NCBI RefSeq assembly: GCF_002954715.1
Contig: NZ_MSCP01000001.1
Span: 1,149,453 to 1,213,452, forward strand
Length of the DNA stretch: 64,000 nucleotides
Source: Aliivibrio sifiae
GTDB taxonomy: Bacteria; Pseudomonadota; Gammaproteobacteria; Enterobacterales; Vibrionaceae
Direction: 5' to 3'
Shown here: piece after piece, positions 8,181 through 18,185 of the stretch
Layout: the number at the start of each line of letters is the position of its first letter
Numbering within the stretch: the stretch's first letter is position 1
Program-made: the position numbers and the translations under genes
Notes under the pieces: model-generated
What the model saw: only the letters and a program-made list of their open reading frames with translations
The model's database searches: none
What the model was told of the DNA's origin: nothing

Positions 8181-9848
8181 ATGCAGTTAGACACACCATT
8201 TTTAATTACGCCGCAATATGATCATATTCAAGATGTATTGAATCAATCTCATCCAATTGACGCGCAATCCCCCTATTCTCTGCAGCCTAGACTAACGCAA
8301 GCTCTAGAGCGATTTTCTCACATAAATGGTGTGAATATACTTCAAATCAATGCATTAGATAATCATGTTTATCGTGAGTACGTAGCGAGTTGGTTAAAGA
8401 TAAATGCTTCGAATCGCTTAGTAACTTCAGAAACAGCCCCTGTAATTATCGCAGAAAGTGCTTCAGAGATTGAACTTTTTGGTGTTTATCATAATAAAAG
8501 TGACGTATTAGAATCAGGATTATTACAAAAAGCTCATGGTGGTTTTTTAGTTATATCTCCAAGTATCTTACTTGCAAATCCAAGTTTATGGCCACGTTTA
8601 AAAAGCTTATTACAAGGATATTCAGTTACTATCCCCGCAAGTGATTCAAAGTCACCAATGCTTAAAACACATCATTTAACTGCAGATGTAAAGTTAATTA
8701 TTGTGAGCGATCGTGCTCTGCTAGGTGAAATTGAACAACTAGAACCAGATTTACTTGCTGGTATGTCGATGTTTGCTGAATATGAGTTTGATACTAAAGT
8801 CTCTAATTATTCTATTTCTGCATACCAACAATTAGTTAACTCACTCATAATCAAACATAATCATTTACCATTAGAAAATGGTTCCGCTCTACTTCCATTA
8901 TTAAAGTTGGGAGCTCGTGAGTGTGAAGACCAAACTCGAATTAATTTATGTTTATTATGGTTAAACGCAATATTAGCCAATGCCTCTTTATCTTCAGTAT
9001 CACAAGAATATATTAATGCAGCTGATTTCAACCAATCATTTGATGATAAATATTATCTAGAATCTTATTTACCATCACGAGCATTAGACGATATTTTAGA
9101 GCAAAATATTTTCATTGAAACTGACGGTGAAAAAGTTGGTCAAATTAATGGCTTAACGGTTGTCTCTGTGCCTGGGCACCCTATTTCATATGGTGAGCCT
9201 TCACGTATATCTTGTGTCGTACATGTTGGTGATGGTGAGCTATCAGATGTAGAACGTAAGGTTGAGTTAGGCGGTGATTTACATGCCAAAGGTATGTTAA
9301 TAATGCAAGCTTATATACTTAGCCAATTAAATACGCATGAGCCATTACCATTTACGGCCTCTATGGTGTTTGAACAATCTTATTGTGAAGTTGATGGTGA
9401 TAGCGCAAGCTTAGCAGAGCTTTGTGCATTTTTAAGTGCACTATCAATAAAACCGATCAGTCAAAGCTTCGCAATTACCGGCTCAGTCGATCAATTCGGC
9501 ATGGTACAACCTATTGGCGGCGTAAATGAAAAAATAGAAGCCTTCTTCCAGCTGTGTGAAAAACGTGGGTTAACAGGTGAACAAGGTGTTATTATCCCAG
9601 AAACAAATGGAATTAATCTTGTACTTTCAGACGATGTAATTCGTGCTGTTGAAGAAAAACAGTTTACTATTCATGGTATTAATCACGTAGAACAAGCTAT
9701 TGAGCTATTAACTGGTTTACCATTACAATCTGAAGAACACGAATCAATTTTCTCTTTAATTGCCCAACATATTGAAGATGTTGAGCATAATCCAAACCAA
9801 TGTTCAGCTCTATTATGTCGTATCAAGAACTGGTTTAACCAGCGCTGA
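8181..9848 (+). CDS. ycbZ: Lon-family protease (YcbZ/LonH type)
   Basis: 555 residues. The C-terminal half is a Lon peptidase domain with a Ser-Lys dyad: Ser408 in VDGDSASLAEL and Lys451 in GGVNEKIEAFF. The N-terminal half is AAA-like but I see no intact Walker A, so ATP-driven unfolding as in classic Lon is doubtful. YcbZ orthologues are conserved upstream of fabA in enteric bacteria and vibrios, the arrangement seen here. Substrates are not known. The gene ends about 13 bases before the FabR-type operator of fabA. Confidence 0.88.
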   Translation: MQLDTPFLITPQYDHIQDVLNQSHPIDAQSPYSLQPRLTQALERFSHINGVNILQINALDNHVYREYVASWLKINASNRLVTSETAPVIIAESASEIELFGVYHNKSDVLESGLLQKAHGGFLVISPSILLANPSLWPRLKSLLQGYSVTIPASDSKSPMLKTHHLTADVKLIIVSDRALLGEIEQLEPDLLAGMSMFAEYEFDTKVSNYSISAYQQLVNSLIIKHNHLPLENGSALLPLLKLGARECEDQTRINLCLLWLNAILANASLSSVSQEYINAADFNQSFDDKYYLESYLPSRALDDILEQNIFIETDGEKVGQINGLTVVSVPGHPISYGEPSRISCVVHVGDGELSDVERKVELGGDLHAKGMLIMQAYILSQLNTHEPLPFTASMVFEQSYCEVDGDSASLAELCAFLSALSIKPISQSFAITGSVDQFGMVQPIGGVNEKIEAFFQLCEKRGLTGEQGVIIPETNGINLVLSDDVIRAVEEKQFTIHGINHVEQAIELLTGLPLQSEEHESIFSLIAQHIEDVEHNPNQCSALLCRIKNWFNQR

Positions 9849-9860
9849 TCCGACTTGATA

Positions 9861-9878
9861 AGCGTACAAGTGTTCGCT
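9861..9878. promoter_or_regulatory. FabR-type operator upstream of fabA
   Basis: AGCGTACAAGTGTTCGCT is a near-perfect dyad (AGCGtACA / TGTtCGCT) that closely matches the palindrome described for FabR at fabA and fabB promoters. It lies 36-53 bases before the fabA start. FabR would repress fabA according to the ratio of unsaturated to saturated acyl chains. Confidence 0.75.
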
Positions 9879-9913
9879 AGAATCTCAGCAACTTATTTAG
9901 GAGTAATACTTTA

Positions 9914-10432
9914 ATGCAAAATAAACCTAGTTCTTACAATCGTGAAGATTTACTAGCATCAAGCCGTGGTGAATTGTTTGGTCCAAATGGTCCACAGCTA
10001 CCAGCACCAAACATGTTAATGATGGATCGCATCCCTCTTATGTCTGAAACTGAAGGCCTATTTGGTAAAGGTAAAGTGATTGCTGAGCTAGATATTACTC
10101 CAGACCTTTGGTTTTTTGATTGTCACTTCCCTGGTGATCCGGTAATGCCTGGTTGTCTTGGTCTTGATGCAATGTGGCAGCTTGTTGGCTTCTTCCTTGG
10201 TTGGGTTGGTGGTCAAGGAAAAGGTCGAGCTTTAGGTGTAGGTGAAGTTAAATTTACAGGTCAAGTACTTCCTACTGCCAAAAAAGTAACGTACGAAATT
10301 GATTTTAAACGTGTTATTAACCGTAAATTAGTTATGGGCCTAGCTGATGGTCGCGTACTTGTTGACGGTAAAGAAATCTATGTTGCTAAAGATCTTAAAG
10401 TAGGTCTTTTCCAAGACACTTCTGCATTCTAA
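9914..10432 (+). CDS. fabA: 3-hydroxydecanoyl-ACP dehydratase/isomerase FabA
   Basis: 172 residues, the family length. Hot-dog fold with catalytic His71 ([14 protein letters not shown]) and Asp85 (GLDAMWQ). It dehydrates 3-hydroxydecanoyl-ACP and isomerises the trans-2 to the cis-3 product, starting unsaturated fatty acid synthesis. TTAGGAG precedes the ATG. A FabR-type site lies upstream and a strong terminator follows, so it can be a single-gene transcript. Confidence 0.98.
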   Translation: MQNKPSSYNREDLLASSRGELFGPNGPQLPAPNMLMMDRIPLMSETEGLFGKGKVIAELDITPDLWFFDCHFPGDPVMPGCLGLDAMWQLVGFFLGWVGGQGKGRALGVGEVKFTGQVLPTAKKVTYEIDFKRVINRKLVMGLADGRVLVDGKEIYVAKDLKVGLFQDTSAF

Positions 10433-10450
10433 TTGAATTTTAGTAATGAT

Positions 10451-10480
10451 AAAGCTAGCAGCTTGCTGGCTTTATTTTTT
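10451..10480 (+). terminator. fabA terminator
   Basis: A 9-base-pair stem (AAAGCTAGC / GCTGGCTTT, one G-T pair) with a five-base loop AGCTT is followed by ATTTTTT, 18 bases after the fabA stop. Confidence 0.9.
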
Positions 10481-10530
10481 TACTCTCTATTAAAGTTATA
10501 GTGCATTAGATGGGTGTCTTAGAGAAAATT

Positions 10531-10551
10531 AAAGCCTCATACAGAGGCTTT
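10531..10551 (-). terminator. rmf terminator
   Basis: Eight-base arms AAAGCCTC / GAGGCTTT with a five-base loop, 25 bases past the rmf stop on the minus strand, followed by AATTTTCT. It also backs up the fabA terminator, since the two genes converge. Confidence 0.8.
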
Positions 10552-10575
10552 AATTAAAAATTCTATTTAATGTTA

Positions 10576-10749
10576 TTATTTAAACAAACCAGAATGTTTA
10601 TCATCTCTTGCGTCCCGCCAGCCCCCGAGCCAACATGAACGAGCATCCATTGATTGATATGGGCAATTCTCTGATGAACGGCCATTTAAACCCGCTTTAT
10701 AACCTTGTGATTGTGCTCGTTCTAAACGGTCACGCTTTTGTCTCTTCAT
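10576..10749 (-). CDS. rmf: Ribosome modulation factor RMF
   Basis: A 57-residue basic protein, easily missed because of its size: it begins MKRQKRDRLERAQSQGYKAG and contains the RMF signature CPY...RSCWLGGWRDAR. RMF dimerises 70S ribosomes into inactive 100S particles in stationary phase by blocking the mRNA exit channel near the anti-Shine-Dalgarno. GAGGA stands eight bases ahead of the ATG. It converges on fabA, the same neighbour as in E. coli and V. cholerae. Confidence 0.97.
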   Translation of the reverse strand: MKRQKRDRLERAQSQGYKAGLNGRSSENCPYQSMDARSCWLGGWRDARDDKHSGLFK

Positions 10750-10890
10750 AGTTCAGTCCTCATAGATGGAAGCAATAATGCTTCGATAAATATACTACTT
10801 TACTATTCACACCCTTTTCCGTTAGGGTTCACCACAAACATTTATGGTGACAACATTAAGAATCGGACAAATTACAGGCTTTTTCAAGTA

Positions 10891-10929
10891 TAAAAAAAGC
10901 CTGAAGTCTCAGATTGTGACTTCAGGCTT
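10891..10929 (-). terminator. Terminator of the DUF3466 gene
   Basis: A perfect 12-base-pair stem (AAGCCTGAAGTC on the plus strand at 10897-10908, partner 10918-10929) with a nine-base loop. Read on the minus strand it ends in TTTTTTT. It lies 18 bases after the stop of the gene starting at 12623. Confidence 0.92.
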
Positions 10930-10946
10930 AATCTTATAAATCAATT

Positions 10947-12623
10947 TTATTTAATTCGCTTTCGCATGAAACCAAATAAACCAAGTAGTGTCAGAGCACC
11001 AAAGCCTAAACCAGCACCTTGACGTTCGCTTGCAGTGCTTTCATAAATACGAGGTTCTATATTTCGTTGAGCTTCATCGACTATAGGTACAAGCTTAACG
11101 GCAACTACCGTTTCATCACCATTACCATCATCACAATAGGCATTATGAGCAGTTGAATCATAGCCACCAGGGCACATAACTGCTGTAGCAGAAATAACAC
11201 CAGCATCATTTATATCAGTTGCATCATAAATACGGTATTGGTTATTACCCGTTGTTGAACCATCATTTGTTAAATCATCAAGTAACCATGCTTTATTTTG
11301 GAATATCGCCTTTCTATCTGTAATTGCTGCCTGTTCAGTTGAATCTGTAACCTTAGATGTTAAACCATATGGGTAAATAAACGCACGTTGACGACGCTGC
11401 TTACCATCATATTCACGGTGGTTTTCTGAATCAATTCGGCCAACAATTTCATTATAGTTGTTAATACCACCCATTTCTCCGCCAACACCATTGAAGAAAA
11501 TACTACCATCAGTACCATCAAAAAAGTGAGCGCTTGGTGAATTGACATTCTCAACAACAAATAGGCGATTCGCCGCTGCACCATTTTGCGGGTAGCTACC
11601 AGAGCGTTTAGCTTGGCCTACTACAACCAAATTTTTATTAATGTTTGTCGCAACTGAGTTTGTATTCGTATTATCATCACCAGCATCAACTTCAGCGCCA
11701 CTAATTTGTTTTTGAGACCATGTAGCAGTCATTGGATCAGTTGAGCTAGCAACAAAAATTGTCGCATTCATATGTTGATCATTATAATTATTATAACCAA
11801 CACCATAGAAAGCTGTTGTATCTATATAAAAATCACGCATGCTACCTTGTGAATAGTAATCCCCGTCCTTTTCTGAACCACCAGCTCTAGCTATAGAAAT
11901 AAGGTTGGATGCATCCCAAATAGCAGGCGATGATGAATAATAATACCTATTATCCCCAACACCACTTTTAGTTGATGTACTCCCCACAACATAGGTACCA
12001 TCACTAGCCCATGCTCTAGATTGAGGTTTTGTTAAAATATCAGCATTAGCAACATCTGAAAATACTTCATTACGTTTACTTGAAGTACTATAGTTGCCAA
12101 TAGTATTAACGGAACCACTCGCTTTGCTAAATGAATTAATAACTGTATTTATGGCACCAGCTGGAGCTTTAGCAGTACCTTCAATAAATGCCAATGAATT
12201 AGGCGTGTCACTTCCATAAGTTTCATTAGACCAACTTGACCAACGATCAGAAGCCCAGTATTCACATGTAGCGTAACCTAATTGGAAAAAGCAATAATCT
12301 TCAAATCCATCATAATCATCTTCAATGTAACCAAATGAGTTATCCATCGCGAAAGGCACTTCTTCACGATATGAGAAGCCATCTGGGCGATCCCGAGTCT
12401 CGCCTGCTAGTTTATAGTCAGTACCAAGCCCACAATCCTTTTCAAAACATCCCTTAGGAAAAGTTGTATTATCTGCAATTGGAGACGGCTGAATCGCTGT
12501 ACCATAATACTCAGATCCAGAAACTCCTGGAGTTACTTCCACCACTTTATAAAGTGCCGCTTGCGCAGGAAGCGCAGCGGACACCAAAACAGCTAATGTG
12601 GTTAATTGTAATTTACTACTCAT
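10947..12623 (-). CDS. DUF3466 exported protein with GlyGly-CTERM-like tail
   Basis: 558 residues. A signal peptide (cleavage near residue 22, ALPAQA-AL) precedes a large extracellular-type domain with repeated FxN/AFxY segments (AFIEG, AFIYPYG), as in DUF3466 proteins. The C-terminus is tripartite: a glycine-rich stretch (GAGLGFG), a hydrophobic helix and a basic end (MRKRIK), which fits GlyGly-CTERM sorting tails cut by rhombosortase after type II secretion. Cys residues in the N-terminal part probably form disulfides. Its own terminator follows and uup lies 8 bases upstream, so it may be the last gene of the rlmL-uup row. The function is unknown. Confidence 0.8.
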   Translation of the reverse strand: MSSKLQLTTLAVLVSAALPAQAALYKVVEVTPGVSGSEYYGTAIQPSPIADNTTFPKGCFEKDCGLGTDYKLAGETRDRPDGFSYREEVPFAMDNSFGYIEDDYDGFEDYCFFQLGYATCEYWASDRWSSWSNETYGSDTPNSLAFIEGTAKAPAGAINTVINSFSKASGSVNTIGNYSTSSKRNEVFSDVANADILTKPQSRAWASDGTYVVGSTSTKSGVGDNRYYYSSSPAIWDASNLISIARAGGSEKDGDYYSQGSMRDFYIDTTAFYGVGYNNYNDQHMNATIFVASSTDPMTATWSQKQISGAEVDAGDDNTNTNSVATNINKNLVVVGQAKRSGSYPQNGAAANRLFVVENVNSPSAHFFDGTDGSIFFNGVGGEMGGINNYNEIVGRIDSENHREYDGKQRRQRAFIYPYGLTSKVTDSTEQAAITDRKAIFQNKAWLLDDLTNDGSTTGNNQYRIYDATDINDAGVISATAVMCPGGYDSTAHNAYCDDGNGDETVVAVKLVPIVDEAQRNIEPRIYESTASERQGAGLGFGALTLLGLFGFMRKRIK

Positions 12624-12631
12624 TTAACTTC

Positions 12632-14545
12632 CTATTGTAGAGCTTCAAGTTCTTCCCAACGCTCGAATGCGACTTCCAACTCTTGTTCAGCTTCCGCTAA
12701 ACGCCCTAAGACTTCATCTGTCTTTTTAGGATCTTGTTGGAAGAAAGACGCGTCGTTCACTTTCTCTTGAAGTTCAGTAATTTCGTTTTCTAATTTCTCT
12801 AATGTTTCAGGAAGCTGTTCAAGCTCACGCTGTAACTTATATGATAATTTCTTTGGCTTGGCCACCTGCTCTACTTTTTCAGTTTTAGCAGCAACTGGTT
12901 CAGCTTTCTCTTTTACTTTTGGAGCCATCGCATCACGAGTCGCTTGTACATTAGCACGTTGACGCTGTGCATCGTGATAGCCACCTACGAATTCTTCGAT
13001 CTGGCCCTCACCTTCAAAGATCCAACTGGTCATTACTGTGTTATCAACGAACTGACGATCGTGACTTACTAATAATAATGTACCCTGATAGTTGGCAAGT
13101 AATTCTTCCAAAAGTTCCAATGTTTCGATATCTAAATCATTGGTTGGTTCATCAAGAATCAATAAATTGTTTGGACGCAGGAATAAACGCGCAAGTAATA
13201 GGCGGTTTTTCTCACCACCAGATAATGCTTTAACCGGTTGACGAGCACGTTTTGGTGAGAATAAGAAATCTTGCAAGTAGCTTAATGCATGACGCTCACG
13301 GCCACCAACAGTTACTTCTTGTTTACCATCTGCTAGGTTATCAATAACCGTTTTTTCTGGATCTAGTGCTTCACGATATTGGTCAAAGTACGCCACTTCT
13401 AATTTCGTACCACAATGCAATTTACCTGAATCCGGCTGTAGCTGGTCAAGCATCAATTTAAGTAAGGTACTCTTACCACAACCATTCGCACCAATTAGTG
13501 CAATACGGTCGCCACGCATAACATTGAAGCTGAAGTTCTTAACAATGTTTTTGCCATCAATTGAGTAATGAAGGTTTTCAGCTTCAAATACAATTTTACC
13601 TGAACGATTTGACTCATCCACTTGGATATTGGCTTTACCCATCACTTCACGGCGTTCTGAACGCTCACGACGCAATTGTTTTAATGCACGAACACGACCT
13701 TCATTACGAGTACGACGTGCTTTAATGCCTTCACGGATCCATGCTTCTTCTTGAGCAAGAACTTTATCAAACTGCGCGTTTTGATCGGCTTCTACACGTA
13801 GCGCTTCTTCTTTTGCTAGTAAGTATTCTTCATAGTTACCAGGGTAAGAAGATAAGTTACCACGGTCTAAATCAACAATACGTGTCGCCATTGATTGAAT
13901 GAATGCACGGTCATGCGAGATAAAGATGATTGAGCCTTTAAAATCTTTTAAGAAAGTTTCAAGCCATTCAATCGTCGTTACGTCTAAGTGGTTGGTTGGT
14001 TCATCAAGAAGTAATACATCAGGATCAGAAACCAAAGCACGAGCTAATGCCGCCTTACGTTGCCACCCACCAGATAAATCAGTTAATAGCGTATGACCAT
14101 CTAATTTCAATGATTCAAGAACTGATTGAATACGCATATCAAAATGCCACGCATTAAGGTGATCAATTTTTTCTTGAGCACGAGATAGCTTATTAATGTT
14201 TGATTCACTTGGATCAGTTTCTAACAAATCAAGAAGGCGGTGATACTCTTTTAAGTATTTACCCGCTTCAGCTAGACCTTCTGATACATAATCAAATACA
14301 GTGCCGCTTTCATTACGCGGTGGATCTTGCTCTAGGCGAGAAACCACCACATCTTGATTAATTTGAAGTTTGCCGTCATCCATAATGATGTCACCAGCAA
14401 TTACTTTCATTAACGTTGATTTACCTGCACCGTTACGGCCAACTAAACACACACGCTCATTTTCTTGTAAAGCGAAATCAGATTTGTCTAATAACGGATG
14501 ATCACCAAACGCTAATTGACCATTATTAATTGTAAGTAATGCCAT
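12632..14545 (-). CDS. uup: ABC-F ATPase Uup
   Basis: 637 residues with two ABC domains and no membrane part. First domain: Walker A GRNGAGKST (about 36-44), signature LSGGWQ, Walker B LLLDEPTNHLD. Second domain: GANGCGKST, LSGGEKNR, LILDEPTNDLD. A charged C-terminal coiled coil (about 560-637) is the Uup-type extension that binds DNA or ribosomes. Uup acts on ribosomes and suppresses transposon precise excision in E. coli. It overlaps the upstream glutaredoxin-like gene by 20 bases. Confidence 0.95.
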   Translation of the reverse strand: MALLTINNGQLAFGDHPLLDKSDFALQENERVCLVGRNGAGKSTLMKVIAGDIIMDDGKLQINQDVVVSRLEQDPPRNESGTVFDYVSEGLAEAGKYLKEYHRLLDLLETDPSESNINKLSRAQEKIDHLNAWHFDMRIQSVLESLKLDGHTLLTDLSGGWQRKAALARALVSDPDVLLLDEPTNHLDVTTIEWLETFLKDFKGSIIFISHDRAFIQSMATRIVDLDRGNLSSYPGNYEEYLLAKEEALRVEADQNAQFDKVLAQEEAWIREGIKARRTRNEGRVRALKQLRRERSERREVMGKANIQVDESNRSGKIVFEAENLHYSIDGKNIVKNFSFNVMRGDRIALIGANGCGKSTLLKLMLDQLQPDSGKLHCGTKLEVAYFDQYREALDPEKTVIDNLADGKQEVTVGGRERHALSYLQDFLFSPKRARQPVKALSGGEKNRLLLARLFLRPNNLLILDEPTNDLDIETLELLEELLANYQGTLLLVSHDRQFVDNTVMTSWIFEGEGQIEEFVGGYHDAQRQRANVQATRDAMAPKVKEKAEPVAAKTEKVEQVAKPKKLSYKLQRELEQLPETLEKLENEITELQEKVNDASFFQQDPKKTDEVLGRLAEAEQELEVAFERWEELEALQ

Positions 14546-14768
14546 TGTCTTCTAACCAGTTCTTTAATTGCGATATATCGAAAGGCCAATTAAGCTCAGA
14601 TAAGCCATTAGCCACCACAGGTATTGTGACACCGTAACGAGAGAAAAGCTCATCGTTAAACGCAATGTCTACTGTGTCTACTTTTTCTATGTCAACACCC
14701 ACCTCAACAAGCAAATCAAATGCTTGCTCGCAAAGGTGGCAGCCTTCCGTGCTATAGAGAGTAATCAT
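14526..14768 (-). CDS. Glutaredoxin-like protein (DUF836 family)
   Basis: 80 residues with a thioredoxin fold and an N-terminal CxxC (Cys10-His-Leu-Cys13 in STEGCHLCEQAFDLL), then the cis-Pro segment VTIPVV. It sits between rlmL and uup, six bases after the rlmL stop, as in other vibrios. The reductant and client proteins are not known. A one-mismatch matS-like sequence lies inside at 14626. Confidence 0.88.
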   Translation of the reverse strand: MITLYSTEGCHLCEQAFDLLVEVGVDIEKVDTVDIAFNDELFSRYGVTIPVVANGLSELNWPFDISQLKNWLEDNGITYN

Positions 14769-14774
14769 TCGTCT

Positions 14775-16892
14775 CTAGTCTTCCTTGTGAGTAATAATCC
14801 AACAGTTATGAATGTGTTTATTACGAGCAAAATCAAGCGGCAATGTTTGCTTAGAAATATTCTTCGCTTTCAGGCCTGCTTTCTCTAGTGCTTCGTCATC
14901 CATTTTAAAGTTACGTTTGTTGTTTGAGAATACAATAGTACCGTTCTCACGTAACATACGTTTTAGGTTTTCAAGTAACATGATGTGATCACGTTGAACA
15001 TCAAACGTTTGTTCCATACGCTTAGAGTTAGAGAACGTAGGTGGATCGATAAAGATTAAATCAAACTCACCTTCTGCTTGTTGTAACCACTGCAGGCAGT
15101 CTGCTTGTAAGAACTGATGCTGAGTACCCGTTTGATCATTGGTATTCATGTTCTTCTGCGCCCACTCTAGGTAAGTACGAGACATATCAATTGTCATGGT
15201 AGATTTTGCACCACCACAAGCAGCATGAACCGTAGCTGAACCAGTGTAAGCAAATAGATTTAGAAAGTCCTTCCCTGCGGCCATTTCACCAAGCATTTTA
15301 CGCGTTAACTTATGATCTAAGAATAAACCCGTATCTAGATAATCTTGCAGGTTAACAATCAGTTTTACGCCGTACTCTTCAACATCAAAGTAGCGAGATT
15401 TCTCAGCCAGTTTTTGATATTGATTTTTACCTGATTGTTTTTGACGAACTTTCAAAATTACATTGTTCGTTTCTACACCCGTTACAAGCACTGTTGCACG
15501 GATCATATCAGTTAAACGACGACGAGCTTTATCTTCTGAAATCGTTTTTGGTGCCGCGTATTCTTGAATGATGATGTAATCTTTGTATACATCAATTGCC
15601 GCGTTGTAATCAGGTAAATCTGCATCATAAAGACGGTAGCAATCTAATTTTTCTTTACGAGCCCATTTACCAATCTTGCCCATATTCTTTTTAAGGCGAT
15701 TCATAAATTCTGGAGCAACTTCAACATTAACTGCTTCTTTACGCTCAGCAGATTCTGTAATTGAATAGTTTTTCTGAACACATGGTAATGCGCCATTATT
15801 CAATTTAAATTGCTTATCAGCACGCATACGTAGACATGCAAGTAAATCATCGTTACTTGAATAGATTGATGCAGTACAACCACCAAACTGTTCTTTTAGT
15901 TGACGACCAAACTCACTGTACAATGCAATCAATGCAGGTTCAGTACTTAAACGCTCACCGTATGGTGGGTTACAAATCACTACGCCATTTTCAAACGCTT
16001 CTGGACGTTCAATCTTAGTTGCATCACCAACATCAAACGTAATTAAATCTTCAACACCGGCACGACGAGCATTTTCACGAGCAGTTTGAATAACACGGTA
16101 ATCACGATCAAAACCATAGAAATGCGTATCAACTTTCTTAACGCCACGACGACTCTTAACGCGAGCTTCTGAACGAATTTCAGCCCAAAGCTCAGCATCA
16201 AAATCATTCAGTGCTTCAAAACACCATTTCTCACGCTTAACACCAGGAGCCATTTCACACGCCATTAATGCCGCTTCAATCAGTAATGTACCGGAACCAC
16301 ACATTGGATCTAATAGTGGTTTACTCTCATTCCACGTACTACGAAGAATAAGTGCCGCTGCTAATGTCTCACGAAGTGGTGCTCGCCCTGCTTCAGTACG
16401 GTAACCACGTTGATGCAAGCCTGAACCGATCAAGTCAAAACCAAGAATCCCTTTCTCTCCAGATAAACGCATATGTATACGTAAATCAGGTTCTGCCTTA
16501 TCAATATTTGGACGCTCTAAATCCGCCTTTGTGAAACGGTCAACGATGGCATCTTTTACTTTTAGCGCACCGTATTGGCTATTTCGAATCTCACGGTTCG
16601 TACCGTTAAAATCCACCACCAACGTTTTATCTGCGCTGAAATAGCTAGGCCAATTAATTGCAGAAGCACCTAGATACAGATCCATATCATCACGAACATC
16701 AAACTCAGACAGAATTTGAACAAAACGAGAAGCGATACGGCTCCATAAACAACAACGATAAACAACCTCGATTGGAGCTTCAAACGTAACGCCAGCGTAA
16801 ACCAATTTAGGGTCAGTAACACCAAGTGCAATAAGTTCGTCAGCGAGTAGGTTTTCAAGGCCTTTAGAAGTGATGGCTAAGTATTTTTTCAT
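14775..16892 (-). CDS. rlmL: 23S rRNA methyltransferase RlmKL (m2G2445 and m7G2069)
   Basis: 705 residues from the ATG at 16892 ([11 protein letters not shown]), which matches the family start; the frame stays open 31 codons further upstream, but a TATAAT -10 box at 16923 lies within that extension. A THUMP domain (about 45-155) comes first, then the RlmL methyltransferase (SAM motif [14 protein letters not shown], catalytic NPPYGERL) and the RlmK methyltransferase ([25 protein letters not shown]). One chain makes both m2G2445 and m7G2069 during 50S assembly. It is the first gene of the row with the glutaredoxin-like gene and uup. Confidence 0.97.
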   Translation of the reverse strand: MKKYLAITSKGLENLLADELIALGVTDPKLVYAGVTFEAPIEVVYRCCLWSRIASRFVQILSEFDVRDDMDLYLGASAINWPSYFSADKTLVVDFNGTNREIRNSQYGALKVKDAIVDRFTKADLERPNIDKAEPDLRIHMRLSGEKGILGFDLIGSGLHQRGYRTEAGRAPLRETLAAALILRSTWNESKPLLDPMCGSGTLLIEAALMACEMAPGVKREKWCFEALNDFDAELWAEIRSEARVKSRRGVKKVDTHFYGFDRDYRVIQTARENARRAGVEDLITFDVGDATKIERPEAFENGVVICNPPYGERLSTEPALIALYSEFGRQLKEQFGGCTASIYSSNDDLLACLRMRADKQFKLNNGALPCVQKNYSITESAERKEAVNVEVAPEFMNRLKKNMGKIGKWARKEKLDCYRLYDADLPDYNAAIDVYKDYIIIQEYAAPKTISEDKARRRLTDMIRATVLVTGVETNNVILKVRQKQSGKNQYQKLAEKSRYFDVEEYGVKLIVNLQDYLDTGLFLDHKLTRKMLGEMAAGKDFLNLFAYTGSATVHAACGGAKSTMTIDMSRTYLEWAQKNMNTNDQTGTQHQFLQADCLQWLQQAEGEFDLIFIDPPTFSNSKRMEQTFDVQRDHIMLLENLKRMLRENGTIVFSNNKRNFKMDDEALEKAGLKAKNISKQTLPLDFARNKHIHNCWIITHKED

Positions 16893-17426
16893 GGGATTCT
16901 TTTGGTTATTAAATTGCCTCGCATTATACATGAATCTCACTGAAAGAGGATAAATAGATCGTAGATAAATACTAAGCAAACACACTTAATTATTTCTTTT
17001 AAAACAATTAGTTATTCACTATCAGATTAATAGCCAATAAAGCTTGTTTTTATACAGAAACGTGAATTAAGTTACTTTAACGCCAGGAATCTGGACTACT
17101 CCAGTTGCTATTTATTATTGTAATTTTCCTACAAAACGAGATAAATGAGGAATCAAGTGAGAGATACCGCCACTTTACTGTTTGAAATATCAGAAATTAT
17201 TATGATGTTTTTTTATACTTCTTGGCTCTAGATCTCACTTTTAAGAGATTAGAATGTAATGTATTTTCTTTTTATGAAAAGAATTTAGAGGAAAGTAGAA
17301 ACGAGCAAATGCTCATTAAGCTATCCATATAAAAGACAAAGGTATGTTTTTAGGGTAGATAAAGAGTGACAGTTTGAATTTAGAAGGGGTTAAGCGATAA
17401 AAATGGCGAGGTGTTTTATTCGTAAA
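16893..17426. other. Intergenic region between zapC and rlmL
   Basis: 534 bases without a gene. The rlmL promoter is at its left end: TATAAT on the minus strand at 16923-16928 gives a leader of about 24 bases. Small hairpins (CTGGA-CTAC-TCCAG near 17091; GAGC-AAAT-GCTC near 17303) are visible. No open frame with a ribosome site and no RNA family that I recognise. Confidence 0.6.
16923..16928 (-). promoter_or_regulatory. -10 box of rlmL
   Basis: TATAAT on the minus strand, 31 bases before the rlmL ATG. A -35 element is poor (TTTCAG at 17-base spacing). It supports the internal start at 16892. Confidence 0.6.
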
Positions 17427-17966
17427 CTAGCCTACCAATGCATAGTAAGCTGAATTCACAACCTGCATTTTAGCCATGCGATCATGCATCACTTTAATAG
17501 GTTCACAAAATGCCATGTATTTAATAGGATTAAGAGCAAACGAGTCCATATCGACTAGCATACACATACTCGCGCATTCATAGTTTTCAACAATAATGAA
17601 GTGCCCTTCCCCTAAATCATTCTTAAGTGAAACAATTTCACCTTCTTCAGGAGAATAGCCAACACCTTGTGGCTCGAAGAACCAGCTTTTAGGTAGCATG
17701 GGCTTATGAAAGCGTTTAGCTGCGACACAGTTAAGCGCTAGCTCAACCTTACGCGGTTCAGAAAGTGGTAAATAAGAAATGTGTTCTACAAACATTTGGT
17801 AGGCAGAGGCATCATCAACAGAGAATTTACACTCATCAAAAGCACTATCAATAAGTACTTTATAAGGCAAGTTAACACGGAATACCATGTCCATACCTAA
17901 ATCGAGCATTAGAGATTGTGCTTTATTGTCGTAATACCAGTTCCATGTATCACTTGGTTTAAGCAT
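17427..17966 (-). CDS. zapC: Cell division protein ZapC
   Basis: 179 residues from the ATG at 17966 ([13 protein letters not shown]), matching the E. coli start MRIKPDDNWRWYYD. AGAGAG stands ahead at proper distance; longer in-frame starts exist upstream but do not fit the family. ZapC binds FtsZ and bundles its protofilaments, stabilising the Z ring. The order pyrD-zapC is as in E. coli, though a terminator here lies between them. Confidence 0.92.
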   Translation of the reverse strand: MLKPSDTWNWYYDNKAQSLMLDLGMDMVFRVNLPYKVLIDSAFDECKFSVDDASAYQMFVEHISYLPLSEPRKVELALNCVAAKRFHKPMLPKSWFFEPQGVGYSPEEGEIVSLKNDLGEGHFIIVENYECASMCMLVDMDSFALNPIKYMAFCEPIKVMHDRMAKMQVVNSAYYALVG

Positions 17967-18111
17967 TATCATTTCTCTCTTGAAAAAATGGGAAGAATCC
18001 CTTCGATAGCCAATCACCAATTACTGCAAATTATGCTGAAAATTCATGTATGTTTTCAGTCAAAAATAATACTGGTGCAATTAATCGTTAATTTTACAAG
18101 AGGTTAGCAAT

Positions 18112-18141
18112 AAAAAAAGGGGAAATTTTCATTCCCCCTTC
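18112..18141 (-). terminator. pyrD terminator
   Basis: GGGGAA/TTCCCC stem with a seven-base loop, followed on the minus strand by TTTTTTT; about 45 bases after the pyrD stop and before zapC. Confidence 0.8.
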
Positions 18142-18185
18142 CGTTTGAATAGTCTGTAAGCAACTTTCGCTACTTTTTATAACAA

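Noticed and set aside
13899-14096. Plus-strand frame opposite uup (65 codons)
   Set aside because: A shadow of the conserved ABC coding sequence with no ribosome site; the same holds for other antisense frames inside gdh, letB and malX.
16893-16985. 31-codon N-terminal extension of rlmL
   Set aside because: The family starts at [11 protein letters not shown] and a -10 box lies inside the would-be extension.
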